From Fluviicola sp. (lineage in GTDB: Bacteria > Bacteroidota > Bacteroidia > Flavobacteriales_D > Crocinitomicaceae), in assembly GCF_039596395.1 (NCBI RefSeq), contig NZ_JBCNJT010000003.1, forward strand, positions 372,001-436,000: a stretch of 64,000 nt of DNA, in the 5' to 3' direction. The position numbers were made by a program, and so were the translations under genes. Position 1 is the stretch's first letter. The number at the start of each line of letters is the position of its first letter. The notes beneath the pieces are model-generated. The model was not told the origin of the DNA. It saw nothing but the letters and a program-made list of their open reading frames with translations, and did no database searches. This document shows positions 35,414 through 44,583 of the stretch, piece by piece.

Positions 35414-36496
35414 ATGACTAAAATGGCTTATTCAATTAAACCCGGAGTTGCTTCCGGAGATGAGGTTCAGGAAATTTTTCGTTATGCGAAAGAAAAAGGA
35501 TTTGCACTTCCGGCAGTCAATGTAACAAGTACTTCTACAGTCAATGCAGTAATGGAAACAGCTGCGAAGTTAAACTCCCCGGTGATCATTCAATTCTCTA
35601 ATGGCGGAGCACATTTCTTTGCAGGAAAATCCTTGTCGAATAAAGATGAGCAGGCTGCTATTTTAGGAGGTATTTCCGGTGCGAAACACGTTCACGCTTT
35701 GGCAGAAGCCTATGGTGTAACCGTGATTCTTCATACAGACCATTGTGCGAAAAATTTGCTTCCGTGGATGGATGGTTTGCTGGATGCCGGTGAAAAATTC
35801 TATCAGGAAACGGGAAAACCATTGTACTCTTCCCACATGCTGGACCTTTCCGAGGAACCGATCGAAGAAAACATTGAGATCTGTAAAAAGTATTTGGCTC
35901 GTATGAGCAAAATCGGGATGACCCTGGAAATTGAATTGGGAATTACAGGTGGAGAAGAAGACGGAGTAGATAACAGCGATGTGGATTCTTCCAAATTATA
36001 TACACAACCGGAAGAAGTGGCATATGCTTACGAAGAACTGATGAAAGTAAGCCCACGCTTTACGATTGCGGCTGCATTCGGGAATGTTCACGGGGTATAC
36101 AAACCGGGTAATGTGAAACTGACTCCGAAAATCTTGTTGAACTCACAGAACTACGTGCAGGAAAAATTCAATACGGGACACAATCCGGTTGATTTCGTAT
36201 TCCACGGAGGTTCCGGTTCAACAGTAGAAGAAATCCGCGAGGCAATCGGGTACGGTGTGATTAAGATGAACCTGGATACAGACCTTCAGTTTGCATTTAC
36301 GGAAGGAGTTCGCGATTATGTGACTTCTAAAATTGATTATTTGAAAACACAGATCGGTAACCCGGAAGGAGACGATGTTCCGAATAAGAAATACTACGAT
36401 CCGAGAAAATGGCTGCGTGAAGGAGAATTGACATTTGTGAAGCGCCTTGAAAAATCGTTTGAAGATTTGAATAACATAAACACATTGAATAAATAA
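35414..36496 (+). CDS. fbaA: Class II fructose-bisphosphate aldolase
   Basis: A 360-residue zinc enzyme; the internal ATG at 35423 would give 357, the usual class II length. It splits fructose-1,6-bisphosphate into dihydroxyacetone phosphate and glyceraldehyde-3-phosphate in glycolysis, and works in reverse for gluconeogenesis. Landmarks: the zinc His in VILHTDHCAKNLLPW, LEIELGITGGEEDG and the FHGGSGSTVEEI phosphate loop. The 35312 start adds a non-conserved leader and is not used. Followed by accD after 9 nt. Confidence 0.93.
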   Translation: MTKMAYSIKPGVASGDEVQEIFRYAKEKGFALPAVNVTSTSTVNAVMETAAKLNSPVIIQFSNGGAHFFAGKSLSNKDEQAAILGGISGAKHVHALAEAYGVTVILHTDHCAKNLLPWMDGLLDAGEKFYQETGKPLYSSHMLDLSEEPIEENIEICKKYLARMSKIGMTLEIELGITGGEEDGVDNSDVDSSKLYTQPEEVAYAYEELMKVSPRFTIAAAFGNVHGVYKPGNVKLTPKILLNSQNYVQEKFNTGHNPVDFVFHGGSGSTVEEIREAIGYGVIKMNLDTDLQFAFTEGVRDYVTSKIDYLKTQIGNPEGDDVPNKKYYDPRKWLREGELTFVKRLEKSFEDLNNINTLNK

Positions 36497-36505
36497 GAGA
36501 GTGAT

Positions 36506-37351
36506 ATGAGTTGGTTTAAACGTTCCAAAGAAGGTATTACTACCTCAACGAAAGATAAGAAAGAAACTCCGGAAGGTTTGTGGAATAAGTGTTCCCGTTG
36601 TAAAACATTGTTTACGCACGACGACCTGGAGAAAAACAACTACGTGTGCGACCGTTGTTCACACCACGAGCGCATCGGTTCCGAGCAGTACTTCAAAATC
36701 ATTTTTGATGAAGGGAAATACACGGAGATCAACGAGAAAGTAACTTCAGGTGACCCGTTGGAATTCGTTGATACGAAAAAGTACACAGACCGGATTAAAG
36801 CTACACAAAAATCAACAGGTTTAAAAGATGCTATCCGCACAGCTTATGGAGATTTGAACGGATTCCCGTTTGTAGTTGCTGCAATGGACTTTACGTTTGT
36901 TGGTGGATCCATGGGATCCGTAATGGGAGAGAAGATTGCCCGCGCAATTGACAAGGCAATCGAATTGAAAGCACCGTTTATGATCATCTCAAAGTCAGGA
37001 GGTGCACGTATGATGGAAGCAGGATTTTCGTTGATGCAGATGGCGAAAGTGTCCGGTAAACTGGGACAATTGGCAAGCCACAAGCTTCCTTATATTTCGT
37101 ATCTGACAGATCCGACAACGGGTGGTGTTACCGCTTCATTTGCGATGCTGGGAGATATCAATATTGCAGAGCCGGAAGCATTGATCGGATTTGCGGGGCC
37201 GCGCGTAGTAAAGGAAACAATCGGACGTGATCTTCCGGATGGCTTCCAGACTTCCGAGTTCGTTTTAGAGCATGGTTTCCTGGATTATATCATCAATCGA
37301 ACAGAATTAAGAGAAAAATTAGGACATTCCCTGAAACTTTTCAGATCATAA
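36506..37351 (+). CDS. accD: Acetyl-CoA carboxylase carboxyltransferase subunit beta
   Basis: A 281-residue AccD. The N-terminal zinc ribbon is intact: LWNKCSRCKTLF (C29, C32 region) and NYVCDRCSHHERIG. The crotonase-like body holds FTFVGGSMGSVMGEKI and GAPFMIISKSGGARMMEAGFSLMQM (broken here as SKSGGARMMEAG). With AccA it transfers the carboxyl group from biotin to acetyl-CoA to make malonyl-CoA for fatty acid synthesis. 9 nt after the aldolase; ended by a strong terminator. Confidence 0.95.
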   Translation: MSWFKRSKEGITTSTKDKKETPEGLWNKCSRCKTLFTHDDLEKNNYVCDRCSHHERIGSEQYFKIIFDEGKYTEINEKVTSGDPLEFVDTKKYTDRIKATQKSTGLKDAIRTAYGDLNGFPFVVAAMDFTFVGGSMGSVMGEKIARAIDKAIELKAPFMIISKSGGARMMEAGFSLMQMAKVSGKLGQLASHKLPYISYLTDPTTGGVTASFAMLGDINIAEPEALIGFAGPRVVKETIGRDLPDGFQTSEFVLEHGFLDYIINRTELREKLGHSLKLFRS

Positions 37352-37357
37352 TACGTT

Positions 37358-37390
37358 AATCCTCCTGACTAAACAGGAGGATTTTTTTTT
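37358..37390 (+). terminator. Rho-independent terminator after accD
   Basis: Stem AATCCTCCTG (37358-37367) and CAGGAGGATT (37374-37383), a 6-nt loop, followed by a run of T. The HutD-like ORF begins 4 nt after the T run. Confidence 0.9.
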
Positions 37391-37393
37391 ACT

Positions 37394-37954
37394 ATGAAAA
37401 TACTGACAGAGACTGATTTTTTAAGTTCAAAATGGAGTGGGGGCACGAGTACCCAATTGTTTATTTCGCCGGAAGGAGCAAGCCTGGCGGAACGTAATTT
37501 TGACTGGAGGATTAGTTCGGCAGTAGTAGAAATAGAGGTATCTGATTTCTCGCCCTTCGAAGGATATGAGCGCATTTTAATACCCCTGAAGGGACAGCTG
37601 AAAATGGAGCATCAAACTCCCAACGGGGTTATTCATCAAAATGTGAATGAATTTCAGTTGGCGCGTTTCAGCGGTTCCTGGCCTACCAAAGGAACGGGAA
37701 AGCTTACGGATTTCAATGTGATCTTCAGGCCCAATTACCACCCGAAAGTCCACGTGATTGATTTTCCAGAGGAAACCCTTTCAACACTGGGAGAAACTAT
37801 GGGTGTTGTTTTTCTGCAGGAAGGAAGCTGCCGGATCAAAGACCAATTATTCCATGCTCCTGTTTTGCTGGTAAATGATCAGCATGAGGCACTGGAAATA
37901 CGTTATTCGGCGTATTCCCGGATTATTTCCGTTGAAATGGATTTAGTAGGTTGA
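37394..37954 (+). CDS. HutD/Ves family protein
   Basis: A 186-residue cupin-like HutD family protein: the N-terminal SSKWSGGTSTQLFISPEG (11-28) corresponds to the family's W-[KR]-x-G-G-T motif, and FDWRISSAVVEIEVSDFSPFEGYERILIPLKG is the conserved strand pair. In Pseudomonas HutD limits the rate of histidine catabolism; in Bacteroidota these proteins occur without the hut operon, so the role is uncertain. It has only 10 nt after a terminator, and I find no clear promoter of its own. Confidence 0.8.
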   Translation: MKILTETDFLSSKWSGGTSTQLFISPEGASLAERNFDWRISSAVVEIEVSDFSPFEGYERILIPLKGQLKMEHQTPNGVIHQNVNEFQLARFSGSWPTKGTGKLTDFNVIFRPNYHPKVHVIDFPEETLSTLGETMGVVFLQEGSCRIKDQLFHAPVLLVNDQHEALEIRYSAYSRIISVEMDLVG

Positions 37955-38149
37955 TTTCCCGGATAATTCGCGAAAATTACCTGCCGAATCAATTATTTAA
38001 GCCGGATTTCCTTTAAAAATGCATTGTTCAATGAAATAGTATGAATATTCATTTGTTCAGAAAATATTTTCATCAGGAGTTACCGAATATGGATGAAAAG
38101 TATATATTCGTTCTACTGGAAACTATTACAGAACTAAAGACGCATTACC

Positions 38150-39073
38150 TTGAACAAATTAATTGGCATACTCACTTTTTTCTTTTTGCTTACCAATGTC
38201 AGCTGGTCTGCAAAAGTTAGGGAAGCAGATACGTTGAATAAACTGGATGCTTACGGTAAAAGAACGGGCTACTGGGTTGTTGACGAGGAAAATGATGGGA
38301 CTACACTGGATAGTAAAACCAAAAGAAAAGAAGGAAGATACATTAAAGGCCGTAAGTTCGGTGCCTGGATCTGTTATTATCCGGATGGAAAAACTCCGAG
38401 ACTGATCGGGGAATATTTGGATAACAGACCCGGAGGTGCTTATTTCCGCTTCGATAAAAAAGGAGAATTGCTTCAGGCAAGTACAGTTCCGAGAAAAATC
38501 TCCCAATCCCAGAATTTAGAAGTACACAACGGTTTGTTTGATTGCCGCATGATGTTCCACAACCGTGAAATGGTTGCCGGACAGGTTTTCTTCGCAAAAC
38601 GCGCGTTTAGTGTTCCTTATTCTTACCAGTTCTGGGTGGAAGAATCCTTGAATCAGAACCAGTCTGAAAATGCACATGTAAACTTTGTGTGGTTGTCACA
38701 AAACTACCCGCAATTGTATTCGACTTATTTGAATGTAAGAACACCGCATAAAGTAACGGTTGAGAATCCGGAAATCCAAAACGTGGTAAGCAAGATCGAG
38801 CGTATCCAGGATTCAAACACCAATAACTCTCACGTACGCAATTCCATGATGAATGCACCCTTTGTTCATGCACCGCGTGTGGCGAAAGGAGCAACGTTCC
38901 AACCGAACGGGTTCAACAAATTGTATACGACATCCGATGAAATCTGGATTGACGGACAATTCAAGAACGGACAGTTGAAAGACGGAAAAGTATTCGTGTA
39001 TGACCACGACGGCGTCTTGCTGAAAGTGCGTATCTTCAAAGATGGAATGTACGTCTCCGATGGAGGGCTTTAA
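38150..39073 (+). CDS. Secreted MORN-repeat-like protein
   Basis: Initiates at TTG (38150): this codon gives a signal peptide MNKLIGILTFFFLLTNVSWS and no ATG fits (the ATG at 38089 is out of frame). The 307-residue product has MORN/YwqK-like units, GKRTGYWVVDEEN, KEGRYIKGRKFGAWICYYPDGKTPRLIGEYLDNRPGGAYFRFDKKG and a final GQFKNGQLKDGKVFVYDHDG. These repeats often mediate membrane or protein contact; a specific role is unknown. The next gene starts 10 nt later. Confidence 0.65.
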   Translation: MNKLIGILTFFFLLTNVSWSAKVREADTLNKLDAYGKRTGYWVVDEENDGTTLDSKTKRKEGRYIKGRKFGAWICYYPDGKTPRLIGEYLDNRPGGAYFRFDKKGELLQASTVPRKISQSQNLEVHNGLFDCRMMFHNREMVAGQVFFAKRAFSVPYSYQFWVEESLNQNQSENAHVNFVWLSQNYPQLYSTYLNVRTPHKVTVENPEIQNVVSKIERIQDSNTNNSHVRNSMMNAPFVHAPRVAKGATFQPNGFNKLYTTSDEIWIDGQFKNGQLKDGKVFVYDHDGVLLKVRIFKDGMYVSDGGL

Positions 39074-39083
39074 TTAGCTGCGA

Positions 39084-39587
39084 ATGAATAATTTCGAATT
39101 CCGGATTATTCTTTTCGCTTTTCCATTCATTTTTCTCTGCAATTTTATCTCCCATTCCCAGGAGAATTACCGCTGGTTTGGCCGCAAATATGCTTTGTAT
39201 GTTTCAGCCGGTTATATGAATGGCAAACGCCTGGTTTCAGGTCTTGAGATCTACCCGAAAGATTCGGTAAACCGGGAAATACACGTGAAATTGGAAATCC
39301 TGGAGAACTGGAAAATAGTGGATTCCGCCGCATTTGATTTATACCTTGATACTTCCAGGCTGGAATTCATCGCAGTGGATGACAGGAAATACGAAGCGAT
39401 TCAATACCGTTCGAAAGACAACACTGTTCGGGTCAACTTTGAGAAACCTGAGAAGCATGAATCAATACTCGAAAACGGAATGGAATGGGTCTACTGGAGT
39501 TGTAATTACGCAACGGTAAATTATGCTTCAACTTATAACCGGTTCAAAAAATACCGGAAGGTGCTGAAGGTTTATTATGAAAAGTAG
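39084..39587 (+). CDS. Hypothetical secreted protein (167 aa)
   Basis: Signal-peptide start (MNNFEFRIILFAFPFIFLCN), then a small beta-rich domain of about 135 residues without a recognised family (EIYPKDSVNREIHVKLEILENW). No catalytic motif is seen. It follows the MORN-like gene by 10 nt on the same strand and may be co-transcribed with it. Confidence 0.55.
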   Translation: MNNFEFRIILFAFPFIFLCNFISHSQENYRWFGRKYALYVSAGYMNGKRLVSGLEIYPKDSVNREIHVKLEILENWKIVDSAAFDLYLDTSRLEFIAVDDRKYEAIQYRSKDNTVRVNFEKPEKHESILENGMEWVYWSCNYATVNYASTYNRFKKYRKVLKVYYEK

Positions 39588-39711
39588 CCTTTTCAATGAT
39601 TAATTATGAATGAGCTAATTATCAAACGCATTTTACTGGACAATTTGTAGATTTTGAATGGGTAATTACATCTAATTTGGCATTCGCAATCCGAAATTCA
39701 GAATTATGTGT

Positions 39712-39719
39712 TATATTTG
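39712..39719 (+). promoter_or_regulatory. -7 box of rpsO
   Basis: TATATTTG matches TAnnTTTG exactly. The start codon at 39775 is about 55 nt downstream, so the transcript has a leader that could host S15 autoregulation. Confidence 0.6.
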
Positions 39720-39774
39720 CACCGTAATTCCAAAAGTTGGAGTTCTACATAATAATCATTCAAGTAATATTGGC

Positions 39775-40044
39775 ATGTATTTAGATTCAGCAAAAAAGAA
39801 AGAAATCTTCGCTAAACACGGAGGTTCAGAGACAAACACAGGTTCAACAGAAGCACAAGTTGCTTTGTTTACATTTCGTATCGCTCACTTAACGGAGCAT
39901 TTGAAAAAGAACCGCAAAGATTACGGAACACAAAGATCTTTGCAATTGTTGGTTGGTAAACGTCGTAGTATGTTAGATTACCTTAAGAAAAAGGATATCG
40001 AGAAATACCGTGCGTTGATCAAAGAATTAGGTTTACGTCGTTAA
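39775..40044 (+). CDS. rpsO: 30S ribosomal protein S15
   Basis: An 89-residue S15, the usual length, starting MYLDSAKKKEIFAKHGGSET at 39775 (a longer frame from 39706 adds a non-conserved leader). The conserved core includes GSTEAQVALFTFRIAHLTEHLK and the RSLQLLVGKRRSMLDYLKKKD helix. S15 binds 16S rRNA h20-h22 during small-subunit assembly. It is upstream of pnp, the widespread rpsO-pnp arrangement, with 288 nt between. Confidence 0.97.
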   Translation: MYLDSAKKKEIFAKHGGSETNTGSTEAQVALFTFRIAHLTEHLKKNRKDYGTQRSLQLLVGKRRSMLDYLKKKDIEKYRALIKELGLRR

Positions 40045-40056
40045 TTCGAAAACAAC

Positions 40057-40090
40057 GGTGGCAGAGCGGAGTCGAAGCCACGGTGTTTTT
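40057..40090 (+). terminator. Hairpin built on the TGAGCGGAGTCGAA repeat, after rpsO
   Basis: GGTGGC...GCCAC flanks AGAGCGGAGTCGAA (40063-40076), followed by a T-rich stretch (40083-40089). It is probably a terminator or attenuator between rpsO and pnp. Confidence 0.6.
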
Positions 40091-40165
40091 GTGACAAAAT
40101 ATTAAAAGGGGGGCTTGTCGGAATGATCCGGTGTCCCCCTTTTTGGTTTATTCGAAAGGATAATA

Positions 40166-40294
40166 GTAGGTACGCAATGCATCGCGTGCGTGCTGAACAC
40201 AAAGCATGGATAAAATGGTGGGGACGCGATGCATCAAAGATTGATGTTTGCTGGAACACAAACAGGGTGGGGACGCGATGCATCGCGTCCGTAC
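40166..40294. repeat. Three copies of a GACGCGATGCATCGCGTC-type palindromic repeat
   Basis: Copy 1 40166-40190 (TACGCAATGCATCGCGTGCG), copy 2 40217-40235 (truncated, GGGGACGCGATGCATC), copy 3 40265-40294 with the perfect 20-nt palindrome GGACGCGATGCATCGCGTCC at 40271-40290. AACACAAA precedes copies 2 and 3. They sit in the rpsO-pnp spacer. Confidence 0.75.
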
Positions 40295-40332
40295 ACAGAA
40301 TAGAAGGCTTTATAAATAAGTAATAGATAAAT

Positions 40333-42483
40333 ATGAATATAGGAATCAAAAAGTCCATCGTTACTGGCGGGAAAGAAATTTCCATCGAGACCGGAAAATT
40401 GGCGAAACAAGCCGACGGGTCAGTAGTGTTACAAATGGGCAACACGGTGCTTTTGGCAACAGTAGTTGCAGCACCAGAGGCAAAAGAAGGAGTAGATTTC
40501 CTTCCGTTAACGGTAGATTACCGTGAAAAATATGCAGCAGCAGGGCGTTTCCCGGGAGGTTTCTTCCGCAGAGAAGCTCGTCCGTCTGAAGCAGAAATTT
40601 TAATCATGCGTTTGGTGGACCGCGCTTTGCGTCCGTTATTCCCGGATGATTACCACGCTGAAGTTCAGTTGATGATCCAGTTGTTGGCTTACGATGGTGT
40701 AAACAACCCGGATGCATTGTGTGGTTTGGCAGCTTCTGCAGCAATTGCAGTTTCTGATATCCCATTCAACGGGCCAATGTCTGAAGTACGTGTAGGTCGT
40801 GTAAACGGTGAGTGGATCGTGAACCCTACTATGGAAGAAATGAAATCTGCCGATATCGATTTGATGATCGCAGGTACCATGAAGGATGTGAACATGATCG
40901 AAGGAGAGTTCAAGGAAATCTCTGAATTGGAAATGGTTGAAGCAATCAAGATCGGACACGCGGCTATTAAAGAGCAGTGCCAGTTCCAGTTGGATCTTGC
41001 TGGATTGATCCCAACAGCTAACCCGAAACGCGAATACTCCCACGAAGTACATGATGAAGCTGTAAAAGCGAAAGTGTACGAACTGGCAATGGAAAAGTGT
41101 AAAGAGGTTGCCCGTCAGGGTATTGCAAATAAAGCGAAACGCACAGAATTATTCGATGCGATCAAAACAGAAGTAAAAGCAGCGTTCACAGAAGAAGAAT
41201 TGTTGCTGGTTGGCGGATTCATTTCTACTTACTTCTCCGAAGTGAAGAAAAAAGCGGTTCGTTGGGTGATGTTGCACGAACAATTGCGTTTGGATGGCCG
41301 TAAATTTGACGAAATCCGTCCGATTTGGGCTGAGGTGGATTACTTACCGATGGTTCACGGATCTTCTGTATTTACACGCGGGGAAACTCAGTCATTGACA
41401 ACATTGACCCTGGGTGGTAAAATGGACGAGCAATTGATCGACGGAGTTACTTTCCACGGAACAGAGAAATTCTTATTGCATTATAACTTCCCTCCGTTCT
41501 CTACAGGAGAAGCGAAGCCATTGCGCGGAACTTCCCGTCGTGAGATCGGGCACGGAAACCTGGCATTGCGTGCATTGAAGCCGGTTTTACCGGAAGATAA
41601 CGCATACACGATCCGCTTGGTATCGGATATTTTGGAATCAAACGGTTCGTCTTCCATGGCGACAGTTTGTGCCGGTACGCTGGCATTGATGGACGGTGGT
41701 GTTCAGATCAAAGCTCCGGTATCCGGTATTGCAATGGGATTGGTTGCTGATGATGGTAAATTCGCAGTATTGTCTGATATCTTAGGAGACGAAGATCACC
41801 TGGGAGATATGGACTTTAAAGTAACCGGAACGGCAAAAGGAATCACAGCTTGTCAGATGGATATCAAAGTAGACGGATTGCCATACGAAGTATTGATCCA
41901 GGCATTGGATCAGGCTCGTGCAGGTCGTTTACACATCTTGAACAAAATCGTTGAGACCATCGCGAAACCGAACCCGGATTTCAAACCGCAAACTCCTCGT
42001 ATCGAAGCATTCAATGTGCCAAACGATATGATCGGAGCAATCATCGGGCCTGGAGGAAAAATCATCCAGGGAATCCAGAAAGACACGAATACAACCATTA
42101 CCATCGAAGAATTGGAAACAGGTGAAGGCCGTGTTCAGATCATGTCCAATAACGGAGATGATATGAAAGCAGCGGTATCCCGTATCCGTTCAATCGCATT
42201 CCCTCCAACTGTTGAAGAAGGTGCGGAATACGAAGGAAAAGTGAAAGCAATCAAAGATTTCGGTGTATTCGTAGAAATCCTTCCGGGAACAGACGGATTG
42301 ATCCACATTTCGGAGTTCTCTCATGAGAAAGTAGCGAAGATGGAAGACGTAGTAAAAGAAGGTGACGTATTGAAGTTTAAAGTAGTCGGAAAAGATCCGA
42401 AAACGAAAAAATGGAAATTGTCCCGCAAAGTGTTATTACCGAAACCGGAAAAACCGGCTGCTGAAGCTCCAAAAGCTGAGTAA
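40333..42483 (+). CDS. pnp: Polyribonucleotide nucleotidyltransferase
   Basis: A 716-residue PNPase, complete. Domain order: RNase PH core 1 (about 1-145), helical linker, RNase PH core 2 (about 315-545) with the phosphorolytic site [27 protein letters not shown] and DGDDVAGTA-like strand, KH domain ([17 protein letters not shown] at about 565-580) and S1 domain ([21 protein letters not shown]). It degrades RNA 3'-5' phosphorolytically and is part of the degradosome. rpsO is upstream; a perfect-stem terminator follows. Confidence 0.96.
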   Translation: MNIGIKKSIVTGGKEISIETGKLAKQADGSVVLQMGNTVLLATVVAAPEAKEGVDFLPLTVDYREKYAAAGRFPGGFFRREARPSEAEILIMRLVDRALRPLFPDDYHAEVQLMIQLLAYDGVNNPDALCGLAASAAIAVSDIPFNGPMSEVRVGRVNGEWIVNPTMEEMKSADIDLMIAGTMKDVNMIEGEFKEISELEMVEAIKIGHAAIKEQCQFQLDLAGLIPTANPKREYSHEVHDEAVKAKVYELAMEKCKEVARQGIANKAKRTELFDAIKTEVKAAFTEEELLLVGGFISTYFSEVKKKAVRWVMLHEQLRLDGRKFDEIRPIWAEVDYLPMVHGSSVFTRGETQSLTTLTLGGKMDEQLIDGVTFHGTEKFLLHYNFPPFSTGEAKPLRGTSRREIGHGNLALRALKPVLPEDNAYTIRLVSDILESNGSSSMATVCAGTLALMDGGVQIKAPVSGIAMGLVADDGKFAVLSDILGDEDHLGDMDFKVTGTAKGITACQMDIKVDGLPYEVLIQALDQARAGRLHILNKIVETIAKPNPDFKPQTPRIEAFNVPNDMIGAIIGPGGKIIQGIQKDTNTTITIEELETGEGRVQIMSNNGDDMKAAVSRIRSIAFPPTVEEGAEYEGKVKAIKDFGVFVEILPGTDGLIHISEFSHEKVAKMEDVVKEGDVLKFKVVGKDPKTKKWKLSRKVLLPKPEKPAAEAPKAE

Positions 42484-42501
42484 TTTAGAACAGCATAAAG
42501 T

Positions 42502-42533
42502 AAAAGCCCTGACGATTAATCGTCAGGGCTTTT
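42502..42533. terminator. Long palindromic bidirectional terminator
   Basis: AAAAGCCCTGACGATT / AATCGTCAGGGCTTTT, a 16-bp perfect stem with no loop beyond the centre, T-rich on both sides. It ends pnp (+) and probably the T9SS gene (-) that stops at 42560. Confidence 0.9.
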
Positions 42534-42559
42534 TTAGTTCATAAGAAAATGAATCTTAT

Positions 42560-44038
42560 TTATTCTACGATCAATTTTTCCACTGCAATCACATTTCCAG
42601 CTTGGTCCAGGAGCTGCACAAAGTACATTCCGGCCTCCTGTGGTGCGTTGAAAACGGATTTGTCTATTGCCGCATTTTCCATGATTTTTCCGGAAAGTGA
42701 CAGGATTTGAATCGTATGTCCGGATTCTTTTTCCATTGCGAGATCGACTTTTTGTCCTTTTACGGCAGGGTTTGGATAGAGAAGAAGGTTTGTTTTGGTA
42801 GTTTCTTTGAGTTCGAGACTATTGAGACAAGTCAATGTCATAGACACATCGTTGGTTATGGTAAATATTGGTGTATAGTTACTAATATTACCGATGTCTT
42901 CAATTAAAATTTGTTCATTAGAAATACTACTAGGATAAACTGTGAGTTCTAAAAGTGAATTATTAAAAGTTGTATTATCAAAGCATCCCATCTGATCATT
43001 TTCAAGATTCAAATAAATCATGGAATTAGAATGATCCAAGAAATTCATAGTTTCATTAGCATAAATTGGAAGCCCTGATATTTGTATTTGATTTTCATAG
43101 TGAGTGTTTTCTATTGAATTATTAAATAAATTCATTTTGAGTCTAAATCCCCTACAATCAACAAATTCAATAGAATCGTCGTTTATCACATTATATGCGA
43201 ATGGGTAGCATAAATCAATATTATATTTGTATGATAATAAATTACCATTTGGATCGACATTAGCAATATACGTTGAACTATCACCGGTTCCGATAATACA
43301 ATAATTGCCATTGGGTAATATAGCTCCTACTTTGGGATGGCTATAATAATCAATACTCCATTTTTTTGCCCAATTAACTTCTAATTCAGAATCTAATTTT
43401 ATAATTGTTGGATTATTACTAGCCTTCATGGTTATTAAATAACCTCCATCGGGTGTTGAAATAGTTGAAAATCCTGGATTTTTACCATCACCACCATTTT
43501 GACTTTGAATACTTTTTGAAAAGATGAGATTTCCATCTGTATCCAATTTGGATAGAAAAAGCCTATCAACTGGAGTTAATGTTATTGTAATTTCATCTTG
43601 TTCATTTATTGATAAGGGATTTGAATTTGAGCCGTAATCTGTCCAATAGGAAGGATATGAAAGAATTTTACCCCAAATAACATTTCCATTAGGTGTCATT
43701 TTCAGCACAATACAGAAATCATTATAAGTGGATTGGATACAAATAATGATATCATTAGATAAATTACAAGTAGCCATAGCTGTCTTGTGGGGTAGAAAGT
43801 TTTCAGAAAAGACAAGGTTTTTTTTCCAACCAGATTGTCCATTTTTAGGTAGGTAGCTAATGGAACAAGTTAATGGATAATCGAAATTATTTACGGTGAT
43901 ATTAGAATAGTAAATTCCATTGTTATGAGAAAGGAAATAATCGTAATGAGAGGGAAATATCCCATTCAAATGATAAGCTGCTTGCTGTCCAAAGGATAAA
44001 TTTGAAACAAGAAACAAAAAGAAAAGTAGGTTTTTCAT
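42560..44038 (-). CDS. Secreted protein with T9SS type A sorting domain (AT-rich gene)
   Basis: The start at 44038 gives a signal peptide (MKNLLFFLFLVSNLSFGQ). Product 492 residues: a beta-propeller-like body with repeated GNVIWGKILSYPSYW / DTDGNLIFSKSIQ / TPDGGYLITMKASN units (blades of the SBBP or PQQ kind), then a type A sorting domain from about residue 410 (LLLYPNPAVKGQKVDLAME, ...). From about 42880 to 43990 the DNA is distinctly richer in A+T than neighbouring genes, so recent acquisition or relaxed selection is possible. Function unknown. Confidence 0.82.
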   Translation of the reverse strand: MKNLLFFLFLVSNLSFGQQAAYHLNGIFPSHYDYFLSHNNGIYYSNITVNNFDYPLTCSISYLPKNGQSGWKKNLVFSENFLPHKTAMATCNLSNDIIICIQSTYNDFCIVLKMTPNGNVIWGKILSYPSYWTDYGSNSNPLSINEQDEITITLTPVDRLFLSKLDTDGNLIFSKSIQSQNGGDGKNPGFSTISTPDGGYLITMKASNNPTIIKLDSELEVNWAKKWSIDYYSHPKVGAILPNGNYCIIGTGDSSTYIANVDPNGNLLSYKYNIDLCYPFAYNVINDDSIEFVDCRGFRLKMNLFNNSIENTHYENQIQISGLPIYANETMNFLDHSNSMIYLNLENDQMGCFDNTTFNNSLLELTVYPSSISNEQILIEDIGNISNYTPIFTITNDVSMTLTCLNSLELKETTKTNLLLYPNPAVKGQKVDLAMEKESGHTIQILSLSGKIMENAAIDKSVFNAPQEAGMYFVQLLDQAGNVIAVEKLIVE

Positions 44039-44193
44039 AGTGGGTGATTTTAATGTTGTCTCAAAGATGTATTCAAAATCAAAAGGTTGGAATTCACCTT
44101 TTTTAAAGCAGGGCATTTTATTTTTCCCAATAAATCCTAATTCCACAATATCCCGGATTCCTTGCGTTCCTGTACAAAGTCAATACATAGTCT

Positions 44194-44583
44194 ATGGGAT
44201 CATCCAAACGATTTTCACTTTCCGAACGCATCAAAAGCTTTCAATATGCTTATGCAGGTTTAAAAACACTGTTTGCGGAGGAACACAATGCACGGATCCA
44301 TTTGGTGGCTGCTGTTCTTGCAATTGTTCTGGGTTTTGTACTGAACATTTCCTTCAATGAATGGATGGCTTTGGTCATTGTAGCGGGGCTGGTCTTTATC
44401 TGTGAATTATTCAATACGTCACTGGAAGCACTGGCCGATTTCGTTTCGCCGGAAAGACATCCTCAAATCAAGAAAGTAAAAGACCTGGCTGCTGCAGCCG
44501 TATTGATCAGTGCTGTTTTGGCGCTTATAACCGGAATACTCATTTTCTTACCTAAAATCATCGCATCATGTACAAACAACTAA
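44194..44583 (+). CDS. dgkA: Diacylglycerol/undecaprenol kinase (DgkA family)
   Basis: A 129-residue integral membrane kinase with three helices. Active-site motif: VFICELFNTSLEALADFVSPERHPQIKKVKDLAAAAVL (about 68-106 as E-x-x-N-T-x-x-E, then the D-x-x-A-A helix). It phosphorylates diacylglycerol or undecaprenol for lipid recycling. The stop overlaps the start of the DUF1361 gene by 16 nt, so the two should be co-translated. Confidence 0.9.
   Translation: MGSSKRFSLSERIKSFQYAYAGLKTLFAEEHNARIHLVAAVLAIVLGFVLNISFNEWMALVIVAGLVFICELFNTSLEALADFVSPERHPQIKKVKDLAAAAVLISAVLALITGILIFLPKIIASCTNN

Noticed and set aside
40123-40323. A 66-aa open frame in the rpsO-pnp spacer
   Set aside because: It is made largely of the palindromic GACGCGATGCATC repeats; no protein-like composition.
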